Below, in pieces: positions 36,047-47,674 of a stretch of 64,000 nucleotides of DNA. The stretch lies in the NCBI GenBank assembly GCA_021396245.1, contig WNYE01000023.1, positions 124,001 to 188,000 on the forward strand, in the 5' to 3' direction. The notes beneath the pieces were generated by a model. It searched no databases. It saw only the letters and a program-made list of their open reading frames with translations, and was not told where the DNA came from. The number at the start of each line of letters is the position of its first letter. Within the stretch, counting starts at the first letter, position 1. The position numbers were made by a program, and so were the translations under genes. This DNA is from Sporothrix humicola (Eukaryota > Ascomycota > Sordariomycetes > Ophiostomatales > Ophiostomataceae).

Positions 36047-37027
36047 CGACTTATGCTGTGACTTGTGCTGTGACACAAACAAAGCCAATGAATCAAGTAG
36101 GCAGTTGCTAGTCTCCTAAGCCGTGACCAGTCTCCCCTTTGATATCTACACCAACTCTAGATATACATTGTCGTTAAGGGAATCAATATAGGGGGCCACA
36201 ACAACACCTGATCCCTCGTTTTCCATGTCCCGCCATGTGGCATCAATCTAGAAGAATACATCTTTCTTCGTTGGTTTTTCAGAATTCACGAACCAGAATT
36301 CAAATAGCATAGCAATTCCATATTTAGCAATGCAACATCTAAACCACCGACTCCGGCTGGGTTCGTTTTGGTCCAAAATAAATAGTCAAGAAACAACGAA
36401 TGCATATGCATAGCAATAGTCACCACATGGCTCAACAATTCAGTTAATACAGCTATTTTATTCTTTGTAATGTTCTGTTTGTTCCTATATAGACATTTGC
36501 CAGCGTTTCCGTCTCTTTCTCCTCACAGCCATAGCCAGCTGGTCTGGTCGTGGCTGTCCCTTAAAGCCCAAGGGTGAAAGACCTTTCCCCCAACAAGACA
36601 GCAGAATAAAAAAGCCAAAAAGACAAAAGATGGGCATAAGATATATGCAAGCCCATCATGATGTTGAGAATCAAAAACACACGAGCAGTGCAAGACAAAG
36701 ATAAAAAAAAGTACCCAGCCTGGGAGACAGAACAACATAAAACAAACAATAGCCAAAAGCCAAAAACAAAAACCAGAAGACGCAAGAAAGGTATTTTTAT
36801 TTCTCACTCGAAAAAAGACAATAGAAAAAATTGGGGAACAAGGGATATGTATTGTATAAGGTGTAGTGATAGCGAGAGGAAGAAAGTGCCTGGATTAAAC
36901 AAACCCGTAGACAAAAAAGATAGTGGTATAACCAAGAAAAGGATAAACGAAAGTAAAGAATGTGATGTTGAAAAGGTATTAAGTAATTCAAGAATATGTA
37001 GACAAGACATCGGTTATGCGTGTTGCT
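36047..37027. other. Intergenic region between convergent genes
   Basis: About 1 kb of AT-rich sequence between the 3' ends of the orphan gene and palI. Nothing further recognised. Confidence 0.65.
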
Positions 37028-39257
37028 TTACATCGCAGGGTATGCGCTGCCAGGGATCATGCCACTAGCACCGCCGGCTGCGCCAATGTTGGGCCCTGGG
37101 GGGCCACCGGGCACTCGCCGGCCTCCTGTTGGCAGCGAAAAGTCTGGATTGCTGTTCAGCAGTGCATCATTGTTGTCGCGCACCGGCCTACGGGGAACAA
37201 TACCACCCATGGGGTGGTGTCCACCGCCGTATCCGGGCATCAGGTTCGGTGGTGGCGGGTTCCAACGGGGGTTGATGCCGCGCTGGGAGATGGATGTGAA
37301 CGTCGACCGCTCAGACTCAGCCGGGCTGCGTGCGCCCTGTGGGATATCGTCGTAGGACGCGTTGTTGTTGGGGTTTACGGCCAGTGGTGGCAGGTTTTGG
37401 CGTTGCTGGGCGGTAATACCCGTCGATGGCTCGGCAAAGCGCGGGTCAACATCCTCAATATATGCCTCGGACGTAGATGGGCGGTGCTGGTTGTCAAGCT
37501 CTGCGGCGCCACGTACGGGCGAGTTGGAGGCACCTGCGTTGTTCCAGCCGGCGCGCGGAGGCACGTACTGGCTGCTCTCCGCATCGCTGACTCGGGACGT
37601 CCGGCCTTGCTGCAGGCTAACCATGCCGGCAATGTCGTCGTCACCCTCAACAAAGCGGCTTGTCTGTGCGTGCTGCGGCCGCGGCGTGGTCGCGTCCATC
37701 TCGATAGCCTGGCCTCGCGGGCTGCCGCCAATGGCTGCTGCACCTACCGCGTCGGGCAGTGGGGGTGGAGATTCCGCACGCGGCAGTTCACCTGATGCCG
37801 ATGCTGGAACTTCGTTGCCGTAGGCATTGTAACCATTGCCGCTGTCGTTCAGGCTTGTGCCAGAGGGGTTGCCGTAGTAGCCGTTGGGGCCCGGCGAGCC
37901 CCGCATACCACCACCGTAGGGGCCTGGCTGGTCGTACCGGTAGCCTGGCGGTGGTGTCCGGCCGCGGCCATTGCCTGGGTATCCACCACGACCACCATAG
38001 CCACCTCTGCCTCTGCCGTTTGGTGGTGGGCCACCGTAACCACCGCCATAACCGCCACGGCCACCTGGCGGCGGGCCACCATAGCCCCCACGACCACTAG
38101 GACTAGGACCATACTGGCCATAGCCCGGGCCGCCGCCACGACTACCGCGGTAGCCAGGACCACCACCACGGCCTCTTTGTGAGGGAGACATGTTGTTCAT
38201 CCGCTCGACGGACGGACCACGGCGCACGCCGTACTCTTGAGGCGGCGGGCTGACGCCATTTTCATCGTATGGTAAGGGGTTTCCATAGGCGTCGCGCTGG
38301 ATAGACCGACGCCGGCCACTGGCGGCACCAGACATCATGGCCTCTGGGCTGCCGCCACCGTACTGGTTGCGCTGTTGCGAGTAGCGGTTGGACAGCTGGG
38401 CCGGCTGAGATGTGAGGGGGATCTGTTCGTCGCTGCTGGCGGCATCCTTCTTCTCAAAGGAATCGCCGTTGCTGCCAGGTCCGCCAAGCTGGGGTAGGGC
38501 GGGCTGGCGGGGCACTGAGGCCTGTGACTCGGCCATGGTGCTGCTTGCACCGGCGGTCACGACGGCCGTGGTCTGAGCCTGGCGGTTGTAAAAGTTCTCT
38601 CCGCTCATCTCGGCATTAGCTTCGATACGGCGCTGACGGGACTTGCGGCCAACCAGAGTGCGGCGCATGGCACAAGCGACAATGCTGCTGAGACCAATGA
38701 GAATAACGGCGGCCAGCACGACAAAGGTGCCCCAGGCCATGTGCGGGACGAACAGCAAGACATCGATAAGGAAGGCCAGGAGGGAGGCCAGGAAAGTGAA
38801 GATGCTGACGATAAAAACAAACAAAAGGTAGCGAACAGAGTGCGAGGCAGAGTGGAAGTGAGACGTAATGGCCATAATCAGCATAACCAGCGTCAAGAAG
38901 GCTGCAACGGGGTGAAGCACAAGAATGGTCGACAGCGTCGTACGTGTCGAAACCGGAAGATCGAAAGTGGCCGACTCCGTGGTAGTGAAGAGGGACGCTG
39001 CAAGATTAGTTAGCAAGAGACAAAAAAAAACATATTGGACGGATACGAAGCTGCAGGATCAACGTACTGGTGTCGTAGCCCAGCTCGAAGCCGGTGCAGG
39101 AGCCATCGGGACGACAGTAGCCAAAGACACCGAAATCGAATCCCTCAAAGGAGCCGAGCGGAACGCCTTTGATCAATGGCGTGGAGAGGGTGGAGAGCAG
39201 GAGCAGCACAAAGGCCGCAAAGAGCATTATCGTCAACGGGGTCGCGGGGCGAATCAT
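37028..39257 (-). CDS. palI: PalI/Rim9-family membrane protein of the ambient pH response
   Basis: Exons 39257-39068 and 38997-37028 (70-nt intron, GTACGT donor, GCTAACTAAT branch) give 719 residues. The topology is Sur7/PalI-like. TM1 is at about 8-30, followed by the extracellular signature GFDFGVFGYCRPDGSCTGFELGY with its two Cys. TM2 lies at about 85-107, TM3 at about 119-141 and TM4 at about 152-173. A cytoplasmic tail of about 540 residues is dominated by Arg/Gly/Tyr/Pro repeats (GGRGGYGG, GYRG) between about 260 and 390, then Ser/Pro/Asn-rich. Family role: PalI/Rim9 helps place or stabilise the PalH/Rim21 alkaline-pH sensor in the plasma membrane, upstream of PacC/Rim101 processing. 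The tail is longer than I recall for Aspergillus PalI (about 550 residues in all). The leader on the - strand is a long polypyrimidine tract. Confidence 0.9.
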
Positions 39258-40680
39258 CTTGGCGGTTTGAGGACGGTGGTCGGTGGGAGAGCGGAGGAGA
39301 AGAAGAAGCCCTGAAGGGCGTGCGCAAATGCGCTCAGGACGTGAATGTCCTCAACGTTCGCTCCCTCTTTTATCGGACCGGACTAGGTTTAAGAGCAAAA
39401 TTATCTTTGCCGTCTCAGGCGTCGGAGGTTGTCAATCGGAGTCCGAGTCAACAATAGCGAGCGCATCGACACGGAGGATTGAATGCGGAGTTCGGCGGTT
39501 TGAAGATAAGAGAAGAGCGCGCGACAAGTCGATGGCCCTGTTTACAGATGTCAAGGCAGTCTCGTTCGGCGAGAATTTGTCGTGTTTTATTCGTGCCCAC
39601 GACCGAGATGCACATGCACGGCAGGACAATGTCGCACGAGATAGGGCAATTGAAGCGTCGAGGTGTGGTGAGGCTGCAGGATGTGAGCTGCGAGGCAATC
39701 GGACAGAAAGCTACGTCGAGAAATGAGAGGATATGTTTTTTTTTTTTTTTTAACAGGGAGGGCGAAAAGAGAGTCGTCGAGATCAAAAGCGAGTGTGTCG
39801 AGAGATTGGAATCAATTCGAGGGGCAGCAACCAGGCGCGCAACAATCAGACCAAAAAGCAAAACGAGTCGGAAAAAGAGAGGCGAAAAAGAAAGGAGGTC
39901 GAAGGAAAGACGAAGAATGGGAAGATGCGACAGGGAAACAGCCGTCAAAGTGATATCCCAAGAAGACGGGGCGCGGCGAAGGGACGAGAGGTGGGCGAGA
40001 TGTCCTTGTCCGATGCAAAGGACGGAAGAAAGACGCAGAGACGCAAAGAGGCGTACGAAGAAGAGATACAGGGAAATGCACCGAGATAGAAGGGCGGGCG
40101 GGAGATTTGACCAGTTCAGGGACGCGATATTGCGACACTGGTGGTTGAAGACAGCAAAGTGGGCCGTTGGAACGAGGAAATACTGTGGGAAATAAGACGA
40201 CTAACAGAGAGACAACGAGCGAGTTCTGAAAGTCCCCAGTTCTTTTTTGTCTTTTTCGACCCTATTTTTCCACTTTATCGTTTTGGGGCGGTTCAAATCA
40301 ATGGGTCGAAATCAATACACAGTAGGTCGTCCGCCGTGCTAAACAATGATGGAGTTCGTTCAATGGCAACTGCAACGGCGACATCAGGAATTGGCGTGCG
40401 GTGTGGTTGATTGATAGAGATGAGGAAGAAAAGAGGCAAAAGACAAAGAGAAGTCAAAATGAGGAGGAAGTGAAGCCTCAAGAGAAGGGAGTACAACGGG
40501 ACACAAGACTACAGGGCAATGACGGAGGGCAAGAGCCTGGAATCGAGGCAGATGCACAAAGAGAAGGGACGGTCGACAAGCCTCGACACGACTGCACACC
40601 AAAGAAAAGGGGGGAAGATCGCGCGAGAGTGGAATGGGGAAGGTGTGAGAGGACGCATGGTGTGTTTGCCATTTGGCAGG
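39258..40680 (-). promoter_or_regulatory. Long polypyrimidine leader or promoter of palI
   Basis: On the palI sense strand this 1.4 kb is strongly C/T-rich (the + strand shows long A/G blocks and an apparent T run at 39730-39752). Such tracts mark promoter and 5' leader regions of filamentous-fungal genes. Open frames across it are Arg/Lys/Glu-rich or Ser/Phe/Leu-rich artefacts of this bias. Transcript start not determinable. Confidence 0.45.
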
Positions 40681-43600
40681 CACGACGATGTTGAACTGGG
40701 TGGAGCTAAACTGGGTGGAGCTAAACTGGGGGAGGAGACAGTATAAGGTACATCTGGGTACATAGATGGACTCGCTATTTAATGAAGAATAAATGTACCT
40801 AATATATAGTACATGTATCTATCCTACTCTATCATGCGATGGCAAGCCCCTGCTGCAGACGGCGCAGCGCTGCAAGTGACCTGGTGCACACCATAGCGCC
40901 GTTCTGCACGATTTTAGAGGTTTTAGTGCGAAAAGGGACGAAAAGAGGGGATAAATATAGCGTGGCGCACTATTGGCGGTTCGTGTTTACTGGGTGCTAG
41001 ATGTTCAAGCCAGACAAGCCCCGCTAAAGAGTGACCAAAAGGAGACCAAAAAGGCTGTGCCTGGCTAGCGATCAACTGTAAATCCTCAAACATGTGTGAT
41101 AAGATCAGGACAATGGGTCAAAATAGCGGGTTCGTTGATGACAGCGCTGTTCGCTGTCTACTGTGTACATAATTGCTCCCTGCGCAGGTTCATCAGGCTC
41201 CTCACGAAGCCACTCCTCTCGGTTTCAATGCAGCCACTTGGAGAGTAATACGCCGTGCCTACACATGCACAGCACCGTGAGCCAGAATCAAACCGAGACA
41301 GAAAGACGAAAAGAACGAGGCTCAGCCTCAGGGCATGTTTGACAGCGAATACTCCGTCCAGACCGAGACACGGAGCATGGCCACCCTGGCGTCTCCTTCC
41401 TGGTTGACGCTCTCGTTCCTTCCTTGTAGCTCCCTAAATAATGTCGTCGTGACAGAGAGTCGACCCAAAAGCACACTTCAACGTCGCATTTTCCGCTTCC
41501 TAACGAAACAATATCTTTCCAATCGTTCGAATCGCCAACTGTTCGTTGACATCCTCGATCCCGTCTTGGTCTCGCGTGTCCCGCCCGCCTTCCAACATGG
41601 AGGGGCGGCCCTGGCCAGGATGCCAGTTAATTTATTGATAAAGAGAAGAGACGGCCAGGGTATTTGGGATTCTGGCTTTCATTTTCATATTGTAAAGATA
41701 CGTTGTGCGATAGCCTGGCGGAAGAAGAAGAAACCAGCAAATAATATCAAATCTAGTCAAATAAGACGACCAAAAAAAGGGCCAAAAAAGCAGGTAATGT
41801 GCTTTGTACACGCAAGCTGCAGTTGCATGGGAAGGATACATCGCTCGTTTCTTAGACATAGGCCAGCCGGCGTTGCGGTGCACCAAGCCGATGGAAAAGG
41901 TGGTGGGGTCGTTTTCCAGCTCTTTTGTCCACGGCGCACAACGATGACGAGGTTGTTGGGTTTGCTTTTCTCTCGTTTCTCTTCGAATCTCCACTGTGGA
42001 AAGAAATGGGAATGGAGAGATGAAGAGAGATAAAAGGGCGGGAGATTGTCCCAGGATGGGCTATCGAGATGCTGCGATAGCAGAGACGCGAGGTTGGAAC
42101 TGAGCAAAAGCAAAGAAATATTGAAAGATCCGCGGAATGGACCGTCCGGCCCAGCGACGAGATATGTCGAGGTGGACAAATACCGAGAGGCAGACTGAGT
42201 GAAGCCAACCGTTCCTTGATTTGGGAGGTGTTTCTAGAAGCAGGAGTGGCTTCTTAAAATGCAAAAATGCAAGAGACGGTCAATTCAAGGCAGGTGCGAA
42301 CAGCACCACAGCACCACAACGAAACTCCTGGACGTAAAAACAGGGAACGGGAAATGGGATGTGAGAGGCTACGAGTGGAAGAAAAGAAGCGCAAACAATT
42401 TCACCTCAAATAAGTATTACAGACTTTCGGGCAGGGTGGTATTCGGCTGCCATCGCGTGTTATTTTGCAGATGTCGTCGCCGTGGAATCTTGATCGTGCA
42501 CTTGATGCCCTGTCAGCCTGCCGTTTTAGCGCATTCTATCCACTAAACCCACTGAACGAGCGACAGAGATAAGCCCTTGACCGCGTCGCTCACTCTTCAA
42601 TAAGATTGCGACAACACAATCAATCCCCACGGCCTTGTCCCAAAGAAGAAGGACTGGCCGTTGCTCTTTTGGAGGAAAGAACCAGCGACCAACAAACCCA
42701 GTTTCTGCGCAGAAAGCAACGATACAGAAAACGAGCAACGGGGGGGGAGAGAAAAACGCGACAGTCGCAGAGAGGGAAACAACGTGACAAACAGACTGTC
42801 TGTCCTGTGTAGACGCGGCTGGCGATATGAGTGCAGAAAGCACAATTTAAAATACCCACATGGTGATAACAATCAGTATCTTACAGGAAGCTGGTGCTCT
42901 TTCCACTTTGACAGTACTATGGCCTATTCACCGTACAGAGTTCGGCAAGGTAAGAGCGATACTTCGCTACTGTTGATACTGTAGCCATCGCTGTTCTGTT
43001 CTTTCCTTTCCAATCACCCACCAAATTGCCTCATTGCTGAGACTATCACGAAACTGCACTGTGCCCAATTGCCATATATCTCTGACTTTTGCATTGCCAA
43101 CGCCTGGCCACGCCTTGCGCGACCCCATAACCCATTGAGCTGGCCCGCTTTGCTCTCCTTTCTCATCTCCTTTTTCGCAGTACACAGCGAGACAGGCTTG
43201 CAGGACAGTAGCAGGGACCGGGGCGTCGTGCTGGGCCCTGTCAAACACCCTGGTCAAGTCACAAAATAAAACGAAAGCATAGAAAGAAGGACTGTGGCCA
43301 GAAGAGAAGAAACTCCGTAAAAAAGGCCACAAAGAATATCGACGCGTCCAGCACCAATGTACAATGTATGACAATTTAAGATGCGTACGGATCTGTGCAA
43401 TCTTCTTCTCGCGTACCACAGCATACCCGGAATTTTGAAAGATGGTCCTGCATCAGCTCCCGTCTTTTTTGCCTCTATTATCGTTCGTCTTTCCGTGAAC
43501 ATTCTTTTTCGTGTCTCTAGCTACGAGGAGCGAGTATTCATGATCTACACAGCATTTCTTCTGCCAAAACACGTTACAGAACCAGGGCTCCACATGTTCG

Positions 43601-44169
43601 GGTCAGAGTCAAAAGCACAAAAAGGCATCAAACATTGTCGTATTTCACTCTTTTTTTCTGGTCTGCGATACCTTTCGTCAATGCTTTCTTGCTTTTGTGT
43701 TTTACGGCTTCCGTTCCCCTTTAAACCAGGCTCGCATAAGAAACAGCGGCAACGAAAGTCCAAAAAGCCCCTGCTGATACGTGGTTATCTGTAGACGAGT
43801 GGGATTTTGAATAATTGACAGGGTTGCAGCCCTGCTTGTTTTGCTTCGTGCTGTTCCAGACTCAAGATCCCAATAATAAGGTTCTACAGACGTTTCCCCG
43901 AAGGCAGTCTTTACGGAAACATCAGGCTGACTACACGTGATTGCGTCTTTTCTACGTCATGACAGTCCAGCTTTATTGACGACCTCCCTTCAGTCTCCAA
44001 AGGGGCTTTTGTTTGTATCACCTTGAAGCTATTTGCAAATCACAGCTGTATTCTTACTATGTGAACCTCCGTCGACGGTAAAGACTGAAATCTACTTCGT
44101 ACATTTCTCAAGATACCACAAGATCACCCCATGCTTGTCATCAAACACGCCCACTAATGTCAACTGCAT
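40681..44169. other. Gene-free stretch between palI and the chitinase
   Basis: About 3.5 kb without a supported gene. It holds a 15-bp tandem repeat at 40694, a copy of TACTGTGTA at 41159, and A/G-rich blocks near 42240-42440 and 42600-42800 (pyrimidine-rich on the - strand). Several frames exceed 100 codons but none shows splice structure or a recognisable domain. Confidence 0.5.
40694..40730. repeat. 15-bp tandem repeat
   Basis: Unit AACTGGGTGGAGCTA is present twice exactly and followed by a partial third copy (AACTGGG). Intergenic; no role seen. Confidence 0.8.
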
Positions 44170-45628
44170 TTAGAACAGGCACAGAACGATCACAGACGCC
44201 ATCGCGGCCACAACCATCACCGACTTCACCACCCCAGTCGACACTCCGGCACTTGTCACGGAGTAGGTGTGGGTGTGCAGCGGTCTCGTCTGTGTGCCAC
44301 TTGGCAGGCCGTCGCCGAGCGCAGACACCGTGCCGGAGGGTGCGCAAGTTCCCGTCACAAACACGGTGTCCACCGTTCCCACAGTCCCAGTACCAAAGAC
44401 GCTGCTCGAATTGGCGGCAAACGGCGGAAGAGAAGAGTGGCCGGTGGCAAAGATTGTCTTTGTAAGTGCCACAGTGACACTCTCCGTCTTGGTCTTGACA
44501 CCATTGGGGACAGCAGCAGTAGTCGAGGCCATCATAGGGCCCTGTGCTTGGTCAAGGAGATGCTCGTAGACGGCTTCGTAGATGGGCTTGCCGCCGTTGG
44601 GAGTGTTGGCTTTGTCAATCGCAGCATCGCGAATCATGATGCCGCCAAATCTCTCGCGGCTCTTGAGGACGTCAGCCAGCACAATGGCCTGTTCGGTGTT
44701 GAGGTAGCCCGTGATGTCCTTGATGGCCGGCAGGCCAACATACAGGAGGGCTTTTTTGCTCGACGTGTTGGCGATAAACGACTCCCACTCGTCAAAGTTG
44801 AAATCAGCGCTGCCGGCTGGACACAGGTCGTTGCCGTAAAACTGGATCCAGAGCCTGTCAAAAACGGTGCTCTGGATCAAGTCCTTCATTTGCGTCCAGC
44901 CATCGGTCAGAGGGCACTGCGGGGCGCCCGTGATGATGATGGGGTTGTTTATCACTCTGGCGTTGTAGGCGTCGATGTAGGCGCGAAGACGTTTGAGTAG
45001 TGCAATGTAGCCAACCGTGGCTTCAAACTGAACCTCGATATCAAAGTCAAACCCATCAAGCACGGTGTGGGTGGCGCTGTTTGCAATGTCAAACGGACGG
45101 GGGCCCGTCCACGAGGATTGGAAAGGACCAAAAGCATTCCAGAGGAAGTCGGCAAAGTACTCGCCGTTGGCCGAGGTCGTCACTTCATAGTCGTGCGCCG
45201 GGTCCGGGCCCCAGATGCCACCAATGGACAGCAGCACCTTCTTGCCCTGCTTCTGGCAGTGAACAATGTCCTGGCTGAGTTTGTCACAGCCCGAGAGCAG
45301 CCGCGAAGCCGAGTTGTTGGCCATGTAGACACTGGCGCTGCAGTGGGAGCCAAAGTTGGTACCTGGGTAGTTGGTAGCTGGGTCCGTCTCGGGGGACGCT
45401 GTCAGATACGCGAGCGTGACAGTGTCAAACCCTCCAGCATCGCAGTAGCTAGCAAGCGTATCCGAGCCAGTTTGGCCCTAAAGACATGGACGGTCAGAAA
45501 TGAGAGTGTAAAAATTCCCGGGGCATATTAGTACGTACAAAATAGACGTTCACGCCAGGCTTTTGGTTCTCTGATATGGCGAGGGCCGGAGCTGCGATCG
45601 CAGCGAGAAGAAGCTTGCTTGAGTGCAT
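44170..45628 (-). CDS. GPI-anchored class III chitinase (GH18)
   Basis: Exons 45628-45539 and 45477-44170 (61-nt intron, GTACGT donor, TTTAG acceptor) give 465 residues. The signal peptide is MHSSKLLLAAIAAPALA. The mature start PGVNVYFGQTGSDTLASYC is typical of plant/fungal class III chitinases such as yeast Cts1. The catalytic motif DGFDFDIE is at 171-178, with Glu178 as the predicted acid/base; the LLSIGG strand precedes it and the GGIMIRDAA segment lies on the C-terminal side. A Ser/Thr-rich linker (about 365-440) leads to a C-terminal hydrophobic stretch (VMVVAAMASVIVLCLF) after small residues, the form of a GPI-attachment signal. Role: hydrolysis of chitin at the wall or plasma-membrane face during growth or cell separation. 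An in-frame upstream ATG (45676) would add 16 residues ahead of the signal peptide and is less likely. Confidence 0.93.
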
Positions 45629-46822
45629 TTTTGCAGATCTTTTGAGGGTGATAGAAGGTCGAATAAATGGGAGCAAAAGAAAAAATCAGTTTAAGCGAAT
45701 GAAACAGCCGCCCAAAGCTTGTATATCTAAAAGAGTGTGTGATAAAAGAGTGACAATGGTTGGATTGGGGGAGAGGCGAAGCTTTGGGAGATGGGTAGAG
45801 ACGAGAAGAGGAGAAAAAAGAAGAGGAAAAAAAGAGGAAGAGAAAAACGGGAGGTCACAAAATTTTCACAAAAAGTGCGAGGTGACCTTAGTTTGAGGGC
45901 AGCGACCAGGAGGTGCCGTGAATATTCAAAAACGGAAGGCACGATGTCTTGTGGTCGGTTTGACAAAAGGGGAAGGAACAACTGTTGCAGTTGCTATGAT
46001 CACGAGACTTGGCAAGCAACGGCTACACGCAAAACAAAACGCGACAACGTTCCACCTCTACTTTACAATTACACAAGTCTCTCTGTTTGGAGCACAAACC
46101 TGGTATCAAGGCCGTCGACTCAGAAAACGATTGCCCGCCAAAGCCACGTGCAATGACACCAGCGCATCGCGTATCGAGCTAGGCAGATGAACGGTTTTGG
46201 CACGATCCGGATGGAACGACATCGACCACCAACCAAAAATAAGTGTTTAATGACAGCGAGTACACAATGCATTCCTCCCATTGCCTTTGTCTAGCAAACA
46301 GCTGACCTATGTGCACAGATTGGACGGCTTTGTTCACAAGGCTGCAAAAGCAGGTTGATGCTGCCAGTATTGCTGCGATACCTTTGTTCATCCACAAAGG
46401 AGAACAACAATCGAACAATAACGGAACAAAAAACAATGCACACCACGTACACCACGCACAAGAAGTTTTCTGTGAACAATATAACAAGGATAATACATAT
46501 TATTTACCAGGGTATAAAGGTACCGCATGCCTCCTCGACAGGCTCTCTTCTCGTCCTCTAAATCTCATCGCCGCCAACCTCTTCGGTCATTTCTCCCAAA
46601 TATCAAAAGCACTGCGGCAAAGCTATTGAGTAGCTTCCCAGCTGTTTTCTGTGTTTGTTTGTTTTTCTTTCTCTCTTTCTTTTTTCCCGGTTTGTTTTGG
46701 TCTGCTTTTTGGGCATTTTTGACGGTTCTTCTTTGCAGCATTTTGTTCAGCGTCTTCATTCTTTTTGTCCATTCCTGTTTCGCTCTTTTCTGTATCGTTC
46801 TTTTCTTTCCGACCAGTCCGCC
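45629..46822. other. Divergent intergenic region
   Basis: About 1.2 kb between the chitinase (- strand) and the CGQxCCG-repeat gene (+ strand). The chitinase side is A/G-rich on the + strand (its sense-strand polypyrimidine leader). The other side (about 46620-46820) is T/C-rich, the leader of the + strand gene. No further gene seen. Confidence 0.55.
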
Positions 46823-47674
46823 ATGGCTTCTCGATCGTCCTCCTCTTCCTCTGCACCCGCTTCGCCTCCTTCGCCTCCGCGCCGCCTCCCTCTCGAGGAG
46901 CTCCCGAGCGGCACTCCTCCCGCGATCCGCTCTCGGCGCCGGCGCCAGCAGCGGCGTCAAGCCTCTACGCAGTCGACGTCTCCTCCCACCACTCCTGAGG
47001 CTCTTTCTATCAACAAGCTGCATTCCTTCCCTCCTTTCCGTGAGAACGACGGCGTCTTCAAGCGCAAGGCCCGTCGCTTCTTTTCTCACGTTGCCTGGCT
47101 CGTTAGTGGCGGCACGGCCCTTCTCTATCAACCAGTTGAGTCTTCTGTCCACCTTCCAACTGCTTCGTACCCTTTCCCCTTCTTTTCTAACTCTCGCGGC
47201 TCTTTTTTCAGTTCCACCCGTCGGTCTTCCCCGAAACCCTCGGCTACTACGATCTCTGAGCCGCAGCTCGTCTTCCCTCGCATTAGCTGTGGCCAATCTT
47301 GCTGTGGTGGGCTGTCACGCCCTCCTCCGTCTCCGCCTTCCGAGCCCGAGCTTATCTTCCCTCGTATTGGCTGCGGCCAGCCTTGTTGCGGCGAACTGTC
47401 TCCATCGTCTCCATCGTCTCCATCGTCTACGTCGTCCTCTGTCCCGGATCTCATCTTCCCACGTATTGGCTGCGGCCAGCCTTGCTGCGGTGAGCTCTCG
47501 CCGGACTTTTCGCCGGAGCCATCGTCGCCGGAGCCTAGCTCCCAAGGTGATGCATCGCCCCCGATATCTGACGGAGGCTCTGAGCCCACTTCTTTGACCC
47601 ATGGCGACTTCGTTATGTCGCAGTCGTGGATGTCCGCCTGTGACTACGGCTTTGACAACTCGGCGGCCTTGTGA
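46823..47674 (+). CDS. Unrecognised protein with three FPRIxCGQxCCG repeats
   Basis: The ATG at 46823 sits in a good context (CCGCCATGG) after a pyrimidine-rich leader; the unspliced frame gives 283 residues. I do not recognise the family. The N-terminus is Ser/Pro/Arg-rich. A more conserved-looking stretch (about 70-100) reads LHSFPPFRENDGVFKRKARR and FFSHVAWLVSGGTALLYQ, possibly membrane-associated. Three 20-residue units follow at 146-165, 174-193 and 207-226, each of the form xPxLxFPRI-x-CGQ-x-CCG-x-LS. Units 2 and 3 share 17 identical core residues although seven of those codons differ, all synonymously, which supports this frame as truly translated. A 77-nt intron-like segment (47135-47211) would shift the frame and end the protein before the repeats. 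The three-Cys motif could bind metal or form disulfides; function unknown. Confidence 0.6.
   Translation: MASRSSSSSSAPASPPSPPRRLPLEELPSGTPPAIRSRRRRQQRRQASTQSTSPPTTPEALSINKLHSFPPFRENDGVFKRKARRFFSHVAWLVSGGTALLYQPVESSVHLPTASYPFPFFSNSRGSFFSSTRRSSPKPSATTISEPQLVFPRISCGQSCCGGLSRPPPSPPSEPELIFPRIGCGQPCCGELSPSSPSSPSSTSSSVPDLIFPRIGCGQPCCGELSPDFSPEPSSPEPSSQGDASPPISDGGSEPTSLTHGDFVMSQSWMSACDYGFDNSAAL
47135..47211 (+). other. Possible alternative 77-nt intron with frame switch
   Basis: The segment starts GTTGAG (a weak donor) and ends with a TCTAAC branch, pyrimidine tract and TTTTTTCAG acceptor, both strong. Its length is not a multiple of three. Splicing would join TALLYQP to FHPSVFPETLGYYDL and stop at 47257-47259; retention keeps the three-repeat frame open. 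Two protein outputs are conceivable. RNA evidence is needed. Confidence 0.4.
47401..47427 (+). repeat. 9-bp tandem repeat inside the CGQxCCG gene
   Basis: Three exact copies of TCCATCGTC encode a Ser/Pro linker between the second and third cysteine-motif units. Confidence 0.8.

Noticed and set aside
39258..39263. PacC-type word GCCAAG (sense strand) directly before the palI start codon
   Set aside because: A single hexamer overlapping the start context is expected by chance and too close to the ATG to be read as a promoter site.
39479..40195. 238-codon Arg/Lys/Glu-rich frame on the + strand
   Set aside because: Explained by the A/G bias of the + strand opposite the palI polypyrimidine leader; runs through a T tract giving poly-Phe.
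42918..42960. Small exon-like frame (MAYSPYRVRQ) followed by GTAAGA
   Set aside because: No upstream or downstream exon in phase could be found and no family is recognisable.
44269..45000. + strand open frame of 243 codons
   Set aside because: Antisense shadow of the chitinase coding exon, with no domain.
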